Shown: positions 6,996 to 14,378, numbered from the stretch's first letter. The stretch is 17,659 nucleotides of DNA from Treponema sp. (GCA_031273185.1 JAISSG010000022.1:1-17659), one strand, 5' to 3'. Notes: generated from the letters alone by a model not told the origin. Numbers and translations: made by a program.

Positions 6996-8174
6996 GTGAA
7001 AAAGGCATTGATATTTATATCGCTGTTAATTGCTTCTGCGTTTTTTGGTTTTGCTGGCCCTGAAGAGGTTGACGTGTATGCGTATCTTTATAATGCCTCA
7101 GTGACAAACTCAGCCCAGTTGGACATCCTGCACAGCATGGTACAGGCAAGGCTGACCGGCGCCGGTGAATTCTATGCCAGGGCGCTCAGGCGACTCGTTT
7201 CCGAGTACAAGAACATCAGGAGCGTTACCGAACGGGACGCCGCCGACGAGCAGGCGATGATCCTCTCGTCGCTCCTGGGGGCGGAAAAATACACCCCGGC
7301 TGCGGCGGATTTGTGGCTGACGGTCGAGGCGTTTTCCTCGCCGCTGGTTAAAGCCGAAGCCATCATGGCTCTTGGCAAAATCCGCGCCATCAACTACCTT
7401 CCCCAGGTGATCCGCATTCTTGAGAGCACCAATGCCGCCCCCACCTCCGACCGCCTTAACGGGGAAAGGATCGCCTTTGGCGCGATCATCGCGCTGGAAA
7501 AGTACCAGGATCCTTCCGGCTACCTTCCCGTTTTCTTTGCCGCGAATGGCTGGTATTCAAACAGGATAAAGGAACAGGCGAAGAAATCGCTTCCCTTCAT
7601 CGCTAGGGACCCAACGCCGTACATACTGGAAGTTGTCAGGGGGTCAGGCTACAATTATCCTATCAAATACAGCGCCCTGGAAACCATTGAGGCGGCGGCG
7701 AATGTTGACACCCAAAACAAAGTAAGTGTCGCGGTTGTAGCGCTTGCCGAAGGCTGGAGGTTTTCCAGCAACGACCCTCAGCAAAGAACCGTCCTTGCCA
7801 ACATGAGGAAGCTGTCGATTCGAATGATCAACAAGTACAAGACCGACGACGAATCCATATACAACCTGCTGGAGCGGTCCTATAGCCAGGGATTTGACAT
7901 GGACGAGAAACTTTCCGCCATCTCGGCGCTTGCTTCACAGAAAACCGATGAATCCGCCCAGCGGCTCTCGAAATTCCTTATGGATCTGAACGCCAAGCGC
8001 CAGAGCGGCAACATCAGGCAGGAGGACGAGCAGATGGTCAGGGCGGTTATCCCGGCGCTGGGCTATGCCGGGCGTCCCATCGGCAGGCCGGCGCTGAACG
8101 CCGTCGTTTCGCTTGACTGGACTCCCGCAGTTAAACGGCTTGCCCAGGATGCCATCAGGCAGATAGGGAACTGA
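6996..8174 (+). CDS. Exported HEAT-repeat protein
   Basis: The product is 392 residues with a signal peptide (MKKALIFISLLIASAFFGFA, cut near residue 20-21). The rest is almost all helix. HEAT-like pairs are visible at about 116-143 (VKAEAIMALGKIRAINYLPQVIRIL), 158-182, 221-250, 304-330 and 345-390. Such solenoids bind other proteins. Its place 19 bases after the YD-repeat gene suggests that the two exported repeat proteins act together in the envelope. The start is the GTG at 6996, with GAGAGG 7 bases before it; in-frame codons further upstream lie inside the previous gene. Spirochaetes carry many exported HEAT proteins of unknown function, and I cannot name this one. Confidence 0.8.
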   Translation: MKKALIFISLLIASAFFGFAGPEEVDVYAYLYNASVTNSAQLDILHSMVQARLTGAGEFYARALRRLVSEYKNIRSVTERDAADEQAMILSSLLGAEKYTPAAADLWLTVEAFSSPLVKAEAIMALGKIRAINYLPQVIRILESTNAAPTSDRLNGERIAFGAIIALEKYQDPSGYLPVFFAANGWYSNRIKEQAKKSLPFIARDPTPYILEVVRGSGYNYPIKYSALETIEAAANVDTQNKVSVAVVALAEGWRFSSNDPQQRTVLANMRKLSIRMINKYKTDDESIYNLLERSYSQGFDMDEKLSAISALASQKTDESAQRLSKFLMDLNAKRQSGNIRQEDEQMVRAVIPALGYAGRPIGRPALNAVVSLDWTPAVKRLAQDAIRQIGN

Positions 8175-8203
8175 GTTTTCTGCACCTGGACTTTAGCGCT
8201 GGA

Positions 8204-8650
8204 CTAGTCGGAAAGAATCTTTAGGATGGCATCCGCCGTTTTTGCGTCGAGAATCTCCTGGCGTTTTTCAGCGCTCTTGAAGAGCAGGCTGATTTCGGCA
8301 AGAAACTGAAGATGCGGGCCGGTCTTTTCCACCGGGGAAAGCGTCAGGATAAAAATTCTGCACGGCTCGTGGTCAAGGGAATCAAAGTCAACCGGTTTAT
8401 CTGAAATTCCGATGCAGGCTACCAAATCTTCGATTGTGTTGCTCTTCCCGTGGGGAATGGCAATGCTGTGCTTCATCCCGGTGGACATCTTCTGCTCGCG
8501 GTCCATGACCGCGCCCAGGGCAGCTTCCCTATCGGGGATTTTTTTTGCGGCTACCAGGATGTCCAGCAGCTCGTTGATTATCTCGTCCTTCGTGGAACCT
8601 TTCAGGTGAAGGTTGATGGTTTCTGTTGTTAGCACCGATTTCAAATTCAT
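8204..8650 (-). CDS. PTS EIIA component, fructose/nitrogen type (PtsN/FruA-like)
   Basis: The 148-residue protein is a single EIIA domain of the mannitol/fructose/Ntr class. The phospho-accepting histidine is His67 in IAIPHGKS, and the starting pattern MNLKSVLTTETINLHL is typical. It takes phosphate from HPr or NPr. As a lone domain without EIIB or EIIC it is more likely regulatory (PtsN-like) than a transporter part. The ATG at 8650 fits the family start exactly; the reading frame runs upstream to 8719 but that part is not family-like. No Shine-Dalgarno precedes the ATG, and the promoter is almost adjacent, so the message may be leaderless. It converges on the HEAT-repeat gene. Confidence 0.88.
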   Translation of the reverse strand: MNLKSVLTTETINLHLKGSTKDEIINELLDILVAAKKIPDREAALGAVMDREQKMSTGMKHSIAIPHGKSNTIEDLVACIGISDKPVDFDSLDHEPCRIFILTLSPVEKTGPHLQFLAEISLLFKSAEKRQEILDAKTADAILKILSD

Positions 8651-8659
8651 GATACATAA

Positions 8660-8688
8660 AGTGTAAAGCCGGGTACCCAAAAAGTCAA
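8660..8688 (-). promoter_or_regulatory. Promoter of the EIIA gene, adjacent to its start codon
   Basis: On the minus strand TTGACT (8688-8683) is followed after exactly 17 bases by TACACT (8665-8660). Only 9 bases separate the -10 from the ATG, so transcription would start about 0-3 bases before it. The spacer holds the perfect 8-bp palindrome GGGTACCC. No purine-rich ribosome site lies in between. Confidence 0.55.
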
Positions 8689-8712
8689 GCAAAATCGAGT
8701 TGGCGTTTTGAT

Positions 8713-9335
8713 ATGGCAATCAGGCGGAAGAGCCGTTCTGATGATTGGGTGGCGGGTTATGGTGTGGCGATAGTTGGCTGCGGGCGTGTCTTTCGGCGCT
8801 TCCAGGGCCAATTCAGGCATAGTACGCGGCGGCATAATCGTCGCGGCCCTCCGCCGCGAGCGCATCCTCGCCCTTGGATCCAAGCTGGACTACGATCCGT
8901 GGGCGGATTGCACGCGCCTGGCGGCGGGATAATCGAGCCGTACCGCTTTGTCTTTGCCTTGGTGGAGTCGGCGCAGAAGAACGGCATTGATCCGCACACC
9001 AATTTTAAGGCAAAAGAAGCGGCATGGCAGGATGGCCGCGCCGTGCATGCCCGCTATGCGGTGAACGCCGCCGGGCTGTTTGCCGGCGAGGGATTTACCA
9101 TCAAGCCCCGCAAGGCCGATTTTTCCACGACGAGGGAGCGGCTTGAACGGATGCTCGAATCGGGAAAAACGATGATTCTCTTTTTAAGCCGGGGCGATGT
9201 TATCACCAGTTTTGCCGGTTTGCGCCCGGCCTTACTGCCTCACCGGCCATTGGCGGGTATGTGAAAAACATCTTTTTCTTTCCACTGGTAATATGTTTCG
9301 GCAGGTATTTTAGAGGCTTCCTTATAATTCCTTAA
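8713..9335 (+). pseudogene. Decayed FAD-dependent oxidoreductase (GlpA/LhgO-like)
   Basis: Pieces of one enzyme are scattered over three frames. Frame one gives YGVAIVGCG (8758-8784), the start of an FAD Rossmann motif that breaks off. Frame two, from 8783, gives GVSFGASRANSGIVRGG and ends at a stop at 8930. Frame one resumes near 8917 with GIIEPYRFVFALVESAQKNG, RYAVNAAGLFAGEGFTIKPR and ITSFAGLRPAL. Frame three, from 9228, gives GLTASPAIGGYVKNIFF and stops at 9335. Intact relatives are glycerol-3-phosphate dehydrogenase or 2-hydroxyglutarate oxidase-like enzymes of roughly 400-500 residues. Here large internal parts are missing, so deletions as well as frameshifts have occurred. It cannot make an active enzyme. 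The exact subfamily is uncertain. Confidence 0.8.
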
Positions 9336-9413
9336 AGGCATGTCCCTCGTCTTTGTATGCTACAGCCCGTAGCCTGTAATCCATGCTATGAATACTTTAT
9401 TCGTGGCGAGGGT

Positions 9414-9445
9414 TTTATACCCCGCCCCTCTGGGGCGGTCATAAA
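9414..9445. repeat. REP-like hairpin 1
   Basis: CCGCCCC (9422-9428) and GGGGCGG (9432-9438) form a perfect 7-bp stem around a TCT loop. TTTAT (9414-9418) and ATAAA (9441-9445) can extend it past a small bulge. It shares the ATACCCCGC start, the TCT loop and the GCGG end with the hairpin at 9479-9513, so the two look like copies of one element, this one degenerate on its right arm. Confidence 0.75.
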
Positions 9446-9472
9446 GGTATTAAACCCGAGACCAATACCTTT
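9443..9472. repeat. Inverted repeat between the two REP-like hairpins
   Basis: AAAGGTATT (9443-9451) pairs perfectly with AATACCTTT (9464-9472) around a 12-base loop. It lies between the two GC-rich hairpins and overlaps the outer arm of the first. The three form one structured block. Confidence 0.65.
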
Positions 9473-9478
9473 TAAGAA

Positions 9479-9513
9479 CAACATACCCCGCTGCTCTGCG
9501 GCGGGGTATGTTG
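9479..9513. repeat. REP-like hairpin 2
   Basis: A 16-bp stem (9479-9494 with 9498-9513, one T-G pair) closes on a TCT loop. The perfect 12-bp outer part is AACATACCCCGC against GCGGGGTATGTT. This shape resembles the repetitive extragenic palindromes moved by REP-associated tyrosine transposases. No transposase gene is present. It is not followed by a T-run, so it is a poor terminator. Confidence 0.8.
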
Positions 9514-9537
9514 ATTTATCGGTATTTTTCCAAAACG

Positions 9538-9567
9538 TTGTTATTTACAATCTAATGAAAATATGAT
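9538..9567 (+). promoter_or_regulatory. Promoter of the small AT-rich lipoprotein gene
   Basis: TTGTTA (9538-9543) and TATGAT (9562-9567) are separated by 18 bases. The -10 matches 5 of 6 consensus bases. It lies 25 bases before the ATG at 9593, with a GGAGGG ribosome site in between. Confidence 0.45.
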
Positions 9568-9592
9568 ATAAAAAATAATGGAGGGAAAAATA

Positions 9593-9889
9593 ATGGATAC
9601 AAAGTTGATTATTTTTATTAATATATTATTATTCATAAGTTGCCAGAAACAATTTTCCCCAAAAAGTGAATATATCAAATCACATGAAAATTCTGGTGAA
9701 AATATTGAGATGTCCAATAATAAAATTGAAGATTATATAAATACCAAAAAAGCAGATAATACAGATATAACCAATTATTATCTTGATAATTTTTTTAATG
9801 AAGGTACTAGTGTTGCAGACGATTTTGCAATTATATGGGATGATGAAAAAAATGGGTTCAAACCGTATGTTCCAAATTTTGAATATTAA
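9593..9889 (+). CDS. Small AT-rich lipoprotein, unknown function
   Basis: The 98-residue product has a lipoprotein signal peptide, MDTKLIIFINILLFISC, with the lipidated Cys at 17. The mature part is very polar and rich in Asn, Asp, Lys and Glu, with no domain I recognise; it ends FAIIWDDEKNGFKPYVPNFEY. GGAGGG at 9580-9585 is 7 bases before the ATG at 9593; the ATG at 9578 overlaps that ribosome site. Codons are strongly AT-rich, unlike almost every other gene here, so it was probably acquired recently. Its last 23 bases overlap the reading frame of the GC-rich gene that follows. It may also be a shortened version of a longer protein. Confidence 0.65.
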   Translation: MDTKLIIFINILLFISCQKQFSPKSEYIKSHENSGENIEMSNNKIEDYINTKKADNTDITNYYLDNFFNEGTSVADDFAIIWDDEKNGFKPYVPNFEY

Positions 9890-10343
9890 AGGTAAAAGGA
9901 AACAGGGCAAAAGCCCGGAAGACTTTTGGCGTGAATACGAGGAGCAAACGGGGGAAAAGATCATCGCCCGCAGCCTGGGGCGGTACGTGTCGGGCTGGGA
10001 TGAATTCGGCGATCCGCCGGGAAACCCCTTGTGGGGGCTTATTGTCGCCACCTCCGGCGGTTTTCGCTTTCACCATTTCCCCCAGGCAAACTGGGTAAGC
10101 AACATTATCCGCCTGGGTTCCGCCAATGATCCTCCCGGGGAAAAAACGATTTTTATCCCCTCCGAAAGGATCGTATCTGCTGTCCTGCGCAAGGAGACAA
10201 GGTGGCACAGGAAGATTTTCCTGCCTAGCGTTCCCCGCCTGGTGGTTTGTTACCGTGACGATAACGGCGCGGAAAGGGAATTGCTGTTGCTGGCCGAATA
10301 CAAGCCGGACGGGCTTGCGGAAGCACTGGTTCCATCATCATAA
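9867..10343 (+). CDS. Conserved hypothetical protein with doubtful start
   Basis: From about residue 12 the frame reads like a real GC-rich protein: KSPEDFWREYEEQTGEKIIARSLGRYVSGWDEF, then LWGLIVATSGGFRFHHFP, then EKTIFIPSERIVSA and a closing VCYRDDNGAERELLLLAEY. I recall similar conserved proteins in treponemes but know no function. There is no signal peptide or membrane segment, so it is likely cytoplasmic. The first 11 or so codons are AT-rich and belong to the overlapping lipoprotein sequence. The ATG at 9867 is the nearest ATG but has no good ribosome site; a TTG at 9879 is another option. The original start may have been lost at the composition boundary near 9893. The SPOR gene follows after 13 bases. 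Confidence 0.6.
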   Translation: MFQILNIKGKRKQGKSPEDFWREYEEQTGEKIIARSLGRYVSGWDEFGDPPGNPLWGLIVATSGGFRFHHFPQANWVSNIIRLGSANDPPGEKTIFIPSERIVSAVLRKETRWHRKIFLPSVPRLVVCYRDDNGAERELLLLAEYKPDGLAEALVPSS

Positions 10344-10356
10344 ATTTGGAGGCAAT

Positions 10357-11700
10357 ATGCATCGCTCATGTATCTTTGTTGGCTTGCTGTTCATTTCGAC
10401 TCTGGGTTTTGCCCAGCAAGGTTCCTCAATAAGAATAACAGGCAGAATTCCTGGCGCACAGGACAGCAACCTGTACCAAATCCAGGTAGGGGCCTTCAGG
10501 CTTCCCGGTAACGCCGAAGGGGCGTTTGAAAGGCTGAGAAACGCCTCGATGAATCCTGTCTATGAAAGCTACCTGGATTTTATCCGCGTGATGATTGCCG
10601 GGATAAGAGCCAGGGACGTGCCGTTTTATCTTGAGGAAATTAAAAAGGCCGGCTTTTCCGAAGTGTTTATCAGGATTGACACCAGGGGGCATGCGGCCCT
10701 TGGATTGCCGGTAAGCACAGCGGCAGTACCGTCATCTGCGTTACGTGAAATTGGCTATCGCTCGGTAAGAGTTGGCGAAACAAGGAGTTTGGCGGATATT
10801 GCAAACGGCAGGAACATTGTGTCATGGGGAAACAGCACCCCCTCGGCTATCAGCGTTGACGCAAACGGCAATATTACCGGCCTTGGAATTGGCAATGGGT
10901 ATATCAGCATAAACGAGACCGAATACATATCAGTAGCGGTGGTTCCCTCGGAAAGCCTGTACCATGTCCCGAAATCCCAGGAGGCGTTATTGCCCCCGGG
11001 AAGCAATGCGATTAACGATTCTACCAGCATAACCGAGTACAGAACAGAGCCTACGTTCCGCCTGGCGTACAGGTTTAGAAACAAGGGTGAAACAAAAGGC
11101 GCAAGCGGGGGTAACGGGGGGATCGATGTCCTTGGCAGGGGGGCGAATTATCAATGGCTGTGGACAACGTATTACCAGGGGGGATGGTTTTACGATCTCA
11201 ACGGAGTTAAGCGCGAGATGGTTGACGGCTATCAAAGGGATGCGAATAACGGCGTTGAGTTAACAGTCATGCCGGAATTTGTTTACGCCGAGGGATTCCC
11301 GTATTTACAGTTGAGGCATATTTTGCATAATTCAGGTAATACCGCCGTTACCGGGCAGAAATTCGGCGCGTCTGCCGACGTGATGATACACAGGAACGAT
11401 AGCGCGTCGCTTGTGCATACGTCTTATGGGGCGTACATGACCGATTCCCGGACAAACCCATCGCTTGAGCTTATGCTTGTCTGTAATTCGGGCAGCGGCA
11501 TAGACCCTGTAGATACGCTTTGGCTGGGCGAATACGACGACGCAGGCAGGAATCATGTGGAATACATTTATGCCGATAGGCGTTCCGACGTTAGCGGCCT
11601 TGACAGCGCGATAGGGTTTTCATACCAGAACATCGATCTTGCGCCGGGGCAGACAAAAGAATTTGTCGTTCGCTTTACCCTCGCAAGGACAGAGAATTAA
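10357..11700 (+). CDS. Exported SPOR and Ig-like domain protein
   Basis: The 447-residue product begins with a signal peptide, MHRSCIFVGLLFISTLGFA, cut near residue 19. Residues about 38-107 look like a SPOR domain (NLYQIQVGAFRLPGNAEGAFERL, then EEIKKAGFSEVFIRID), which binds peptidoglycan stripped of its stem peptides. Residues about 135-196 resemble a bacterial Ig-like (BIG2) fold with WGNSTPSAISVDANGNITGLGIGNGYISI. Residues 225-445 form a beta-rich domain I cannot name, with conserved-looking stretches YQWLWTTYYQGGWFYDLNG and LQLRHILHNSG. TTGGAGG sets the ATG at 10357. The likely site is the periplasm at the cell wall. It is probably cotranscribed with the preceding conserved gene. Confidence 0.78.
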   Translation: MHRSCIFVGLLFISTLGFAQQGSSIRITGRIPGAQDSNLYQIQVGAFRLPGNAEGAFERLRNASMNPVYESYLDFIRVMIAGIRARDVPFYLEEIKKAGFSEVFIRIDTRGHAALGLPVSTAAVPSSALREIGYRSVRVGETRSLADIANGRNIVSWGNSTPSAISVDANGNITGLGIGNGYISINETEYISVAVVPSESLYHVPKSQEALLPPGSNAINDSTSITEYRTEPTFRLAYRFRNKGETKGASGGNGGIDVLGRGANYQWLWTTYYQGGWFYDLNGVKREMVDGYQRDANNGVELTVMPEFVYAEGFPYLQLRHILHNSGNTAVTGQKFGASADVMIHRNDSASLVHTSYGAYMTDSRTNPSLELMLVCNSGSGIDPVDTLWLGEYDDAGRNHVEYIYADRRSDVSGLDSAIGFSYQNIDLAPGQTKEFVVRFTLARTEN

Positions 11701-11724
11701 GAGCAGGGATCAGTTAGCGGGCCA

Positions 11725-11753
11725 TTGTTTTTTTTGACATTATTTTTCATACT
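11725..11753 (+). promoter_or_regulatory. Promoter adjacent to the M48 peptidase start codon
   Basis: TTGTTT (11725-11730) and CATACT (11748-11753) are separated by 17 bases. Only 6 bases lie between the -10 and the ATG at 11760, which places the expected transcription start on or next to the A of the ATG. A TTGACA at 11734-11739 is too close to this -10 to serve it. No ribosome site is present. Confidence 0.45.
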
Positions 11754-11759
11754 GTTCGC

Positions 11760-12566
11760 ATGAAAAGACTGTCAATTTTTGCCGCCGTTCTGCTGTTGTT
11801 TTCCGGCTGCGTGTCCAATCCCCTGACCGGGCAGCGCACCATGGCCTTCGTGGACAACCGGGAGCTTTTCCCGTCGTCCTTTGCCCAGTACGAGACGTTC
11901 CTCCAGGAAAACACCGTCGTTTCCGGCACCGTCGAGGCGAACATGGTTTCCCGCCTTGGGGCAAAACTCGCCGATGCAGCCCAGAAATGGCTTGCCGCCG
12001 AGGGCTACCCCCATTACCTGGACGACTACGAGTGGGAGTACAGGCTGGTTGAAGACGGCACGGTAAACGCCTGGTGCATGCCGGGCGGCAAGATTGTGGT
12101 ATACACGGGGATTCTTCCAATAGCCCAAACCGAGGAGGGGCTTGCGGTGGTGCTTGGCCACGAAATTGCCCACGCCCTGCTCAACCACGGCCAGCAGCGC
12201 ATGAGCGCCAGCATACTGCAGCAGCTTGGCGCGGTGGGCATTTCCCTGGTGACGGTAAGCCAGACCGCCGAAACCCAGTCCCTCGCCATGACCGCCTACG
12301 GCGCGGGTTCCTCCCTGTTTGGCACCTTGCCCTTCAGCAGGCGGCACGAAAGCGAGGCCGACCGTTACGGCCTTATCCTCATGGCCATTGCGGGCTACAG
12401 CCCCGACGAGGCGGCGCCTTTCTGGGAGCGTATGGCCGCGCAGGGCGGCGGCGGCACGCCCGAATTCCTCAGCACCCACCCTTCGGACGCAACCAGGATC
12501 AGGCAGATACAGGGCTGGGTTCCCGAGGCAAAACAGAAGGCCGCGGGTTTCGGGGCTGGGTTCTGA
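11760..12566 (+). CDS. M48-family metalloprotease lipoprotein
   Basis: The product is 268 residues. MKRLSIFAAVLLLFSGC is a lipoprotein signal with Cys17. The zinc site is HEIAH at 134-138 (His134, His138, catalytic Glu135), with the third ligand in HESEAD (Glu197) and the conserved LSTHPSDATRI near 237-247. NAWCMPGGKIVVYTGIL at 103-119 is the other M48 family mark. Such lipoproteins are outer-membrane or periplasmic quality-control proteases related to BepA and LoiP; this one lacks TPR repeats. No Shine-Dalgarno precedes the ATG and no alternative in-frame start exists nearby. The lysS gene starts 2 bases after the stop, so both are probably on one message. Confidence 0.9.
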   Translation: MKRLSIFAAVLLLFSGCVSNPLTGQRTMAFVDNRELFPSSFAQYETFLQENTVVSGTVEANMVSRLGAKLADAAQKWLAAEGYPHYLDDYEWEYRLVEDGTVNAWCMPGGKIVVYTGILPIAQTEEGLAVVLGHEIAHALLNHGQQRMSASILQQLGAVGISLVTVSQTAETQSLAMTAYGAGSSLFGTLPFSRRHESEADRYGLILMAIAGYSPDEAAPFWERMAAQGGGGTPEFLSTHPSDATRIRQIQGWVPEAKQKAAGFGAGF

Positions 12567-12568
12567 AA

Positions 12569-14200
12569 ATGCCCCACCCAAGCTCAAGCAACCAGGAATC
12601 GGCTGGGCGATCATCCCACTGGGCCGACGAATGCGCTGAAAAAATAATTCGCGAAAAAGGCGAGAAAGAATTGTACACCTGCGCGTCGGGCATCACCCCG
12701 TCCGGCACGGTGCATATCGGCAACTTCCGCGAGATCATCTCGGTTGAGCTTGTCGTCCGTGCGCTGCGGGACCTGGGCAAAAAAGTTCGGTTTATCTACT
12801 CGTGGGACGATTACGATGTGTTTCGCAAAATCCCCAAGAATATGCCGAAGCAGGACGAGCTTGAACAGTACCTCCGTTTTCCCATCACCCTGGTTCCCGA
12901 TCCCTGGGAGCGGGATGCAAGCTATGCCCGCCACCACGAGGTTGATGTCGAGAGCGCCCTTCCCGCCGTGGGGATTTTCCCCGAATTTCTCTATCAGGCG
13001 GAACGCTACCGCGCCTCGATGTACGCGCAGGGAATACGCAGGGCACTGGAACACCGCGATACGCTGAAAAAAATTCTCGACAAATTCCGCGACGAGGATC
13101 ACAAGATACAGGGCGAATGGTGGCCGGTCAGCGTGTTTTGCGGCAAGTGCAACAAGGACACCACCGACATCGACGGCTGGGACGGTGAGTGGGACTTGAG
13201 CTACCACTGCGACTGCGGCCATTCGCAAACCGTGGACATACGCAGCGCGAAGGAGGTCAAGCTCGGCTGGCGGATCGACTGGCCCATGCGATGGGAGCAC
13301 GAGCAGGTCGATTTTGAGCCGGCGGGCAAGGATCACCACAGCCAAGGTGGCAGCTTTGACACTGCCCGCCTCGTCTGCAAAGAGGTGTACGGCCGGGAAG
13401 AGCCCGTAACCTTCCGCTACGATTTTATCGGCATCAAGGGATCGGTGGGAAAAATCTCCAGCTCTTCCGGCGTTGTCGTCGATCTGGGCGACCTGCTCAA
13501 GGTGTACACGCCCCAGCTTGTCCGCTACCTGTTTGCCGGAACCCGGCCAAACACCGAGTTTACCATTTCCTTTGATCTTGATGTCATCAAAATTTACGAG
13601 GACTACGATAAAACCGAGCGCATCGCCTGGAAGATCGATGCGGCAAAGGACGAGGCCACCTACCGCTGGGAGCGGCGCATCTACGAGCTTTCCAACCCCA
13701 AGACCGCCCCCGACGGAAGAACCCTGCCCCTGGAGTCGCCGCCGTTTCAAATCCCCTTCCGCCACCTGTGCAGTCTGATACAGATTGCCGACGGCGACGT
13801 GGAAAAAACGCTGGCCGCGATTGACGGCCCCAAACCGGAGCAGATTCCCGCCCTGCGCGAGCGGGCAATCTGCGCCCAGTACTGGGTGGAAAACTGCGCC
13901 CCGGACGAATTCCGCTTCAAACTGCGTGGGGCAGGGGAGCGGGCGGCCCTTTCCGATCAGGAAGCGTCGGCGATCCGCATACTGCGCGACGAGGTTGTTT
14001 CCTGCATCGAAACTTTTGCCGAGGACAAACCCTGCGCCGAGGCGATTTACGCCGCCGCCGGGAAAGCCGGCATCGAGGGCAAGGCCATGTTCCGCGCCGC
14101 GTACCAGTCCCTTATCGGCAAGGACCAGGGCCCCCGGCTGGCGAGCTTCCTCAGATCGATAGACAAACAGCGCCTGTTGGGGATTCTCGCCGCATATTAA
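12569..14200 (+). CDS. lysS: Lysyl-tRNA synthetase, class I
   Basis: This enzyme charges tRNA-Lys with lysine. The class I form (also called LysK) is found in archaea, spirochaetes and some other bacteria in place of the usual class II enzyme. The 543-residue product shows TPSGTVHIGNFRE with HIGN at 49-52, a zinc-finger-like set Cys191, Cys194, Cys214, Cys216, the class-I marker AGKDHHSQGGSFD at 252-264, and KISSSSG (295-301) as the KMSKS counterpart. The C-terminal helical part is the anticodon-binding region. The ATG at 12569 lies 2 bases after the M48 stop without a strong ribosome site, so translation probably depends on coupling. A likely terminator is at 14266-14310. Confidence 0.96.
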   Translation: MPHPSSSNQESAGRSSHWADECAEKIIREKGEKELYTCASGITPSGTVHIGNFREIISVELVVRALRDLGKKVRFIYSWDDYDVFRKIPKNMPKQDELEQYLRFPITLVPDPWERDASYARHHEVDVESALPAVGIFPEFLYQAERYRASMYAQGIRRALEHRDTLKKILDKFRDEDHKIQGEWWPVSVFCGKCNKDTTDIDGWDGEWDLSYHCDCGHSQTVDIRSAKEVKLGWRIDWPMRWEHEQVDFEPAGKDHHSQGGSFDTARLVCKEVYGREEPVTFRYDFIGIKGSVGKISSSSGVVVDLGDLLKVYTPQLVRYLFAGTRPNTEFTISFDLDVIKIYEDYDKTERIAWKIDAAKDEATYRWERRIYELSNPKTAPDGRTLPLESPPFQIPFRHLCSLIQIADGDVEKTLAAIDGPKPEQIPALRERAICAQYWVENCAPDEFRFKLRGAGERAALSDQEASAIRILRDEVVSCIETFAEDKPCAEAIYAAAGKAGIEGKAMFRAAYQSLIGKDQGPRLASFLRSIDKQRLLGILAAY

Positions 14201-14265
14201 TCACGCTGCCGGCTTTCCCGGTCCGCCCCATTTTTTTCCCGGCAGGGGAAAGAACAGCGGGCCGG

Positions 14266-14310
14266 AGACGGCGTTCCAGCTTGAAGCCCCATCGCGGTGG
14301 CCGTCTTTTT
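14266..14310 (+). terminator. Probable rho-independent terminator of the M48-lysS operon
   Basis: AGACGGC (14266-14272) pairs perfectly with GCCGTCT (14300-14306), followed by four more T (14307-14310). The 27-base loop is long, which lowers confidence. It lies 65 bases past the lysS stop and before the convergent DeoR gene. Confidence 0.5.
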
Positions 14311-14378
14311 GCGCCGCCGCTTGGCGCTCGCCGTGACCGGGCGGGCTTGCAGTCGCCCTCTGTCCCGCGAAAGCGTTT

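Noticed and set aside
9357..9566. 69-codon plus-strand frame through the hairpin block
   Set aside because: It consists of the palindromes themselves and has no ribosome site; the structure explains the sequence better than coding does.
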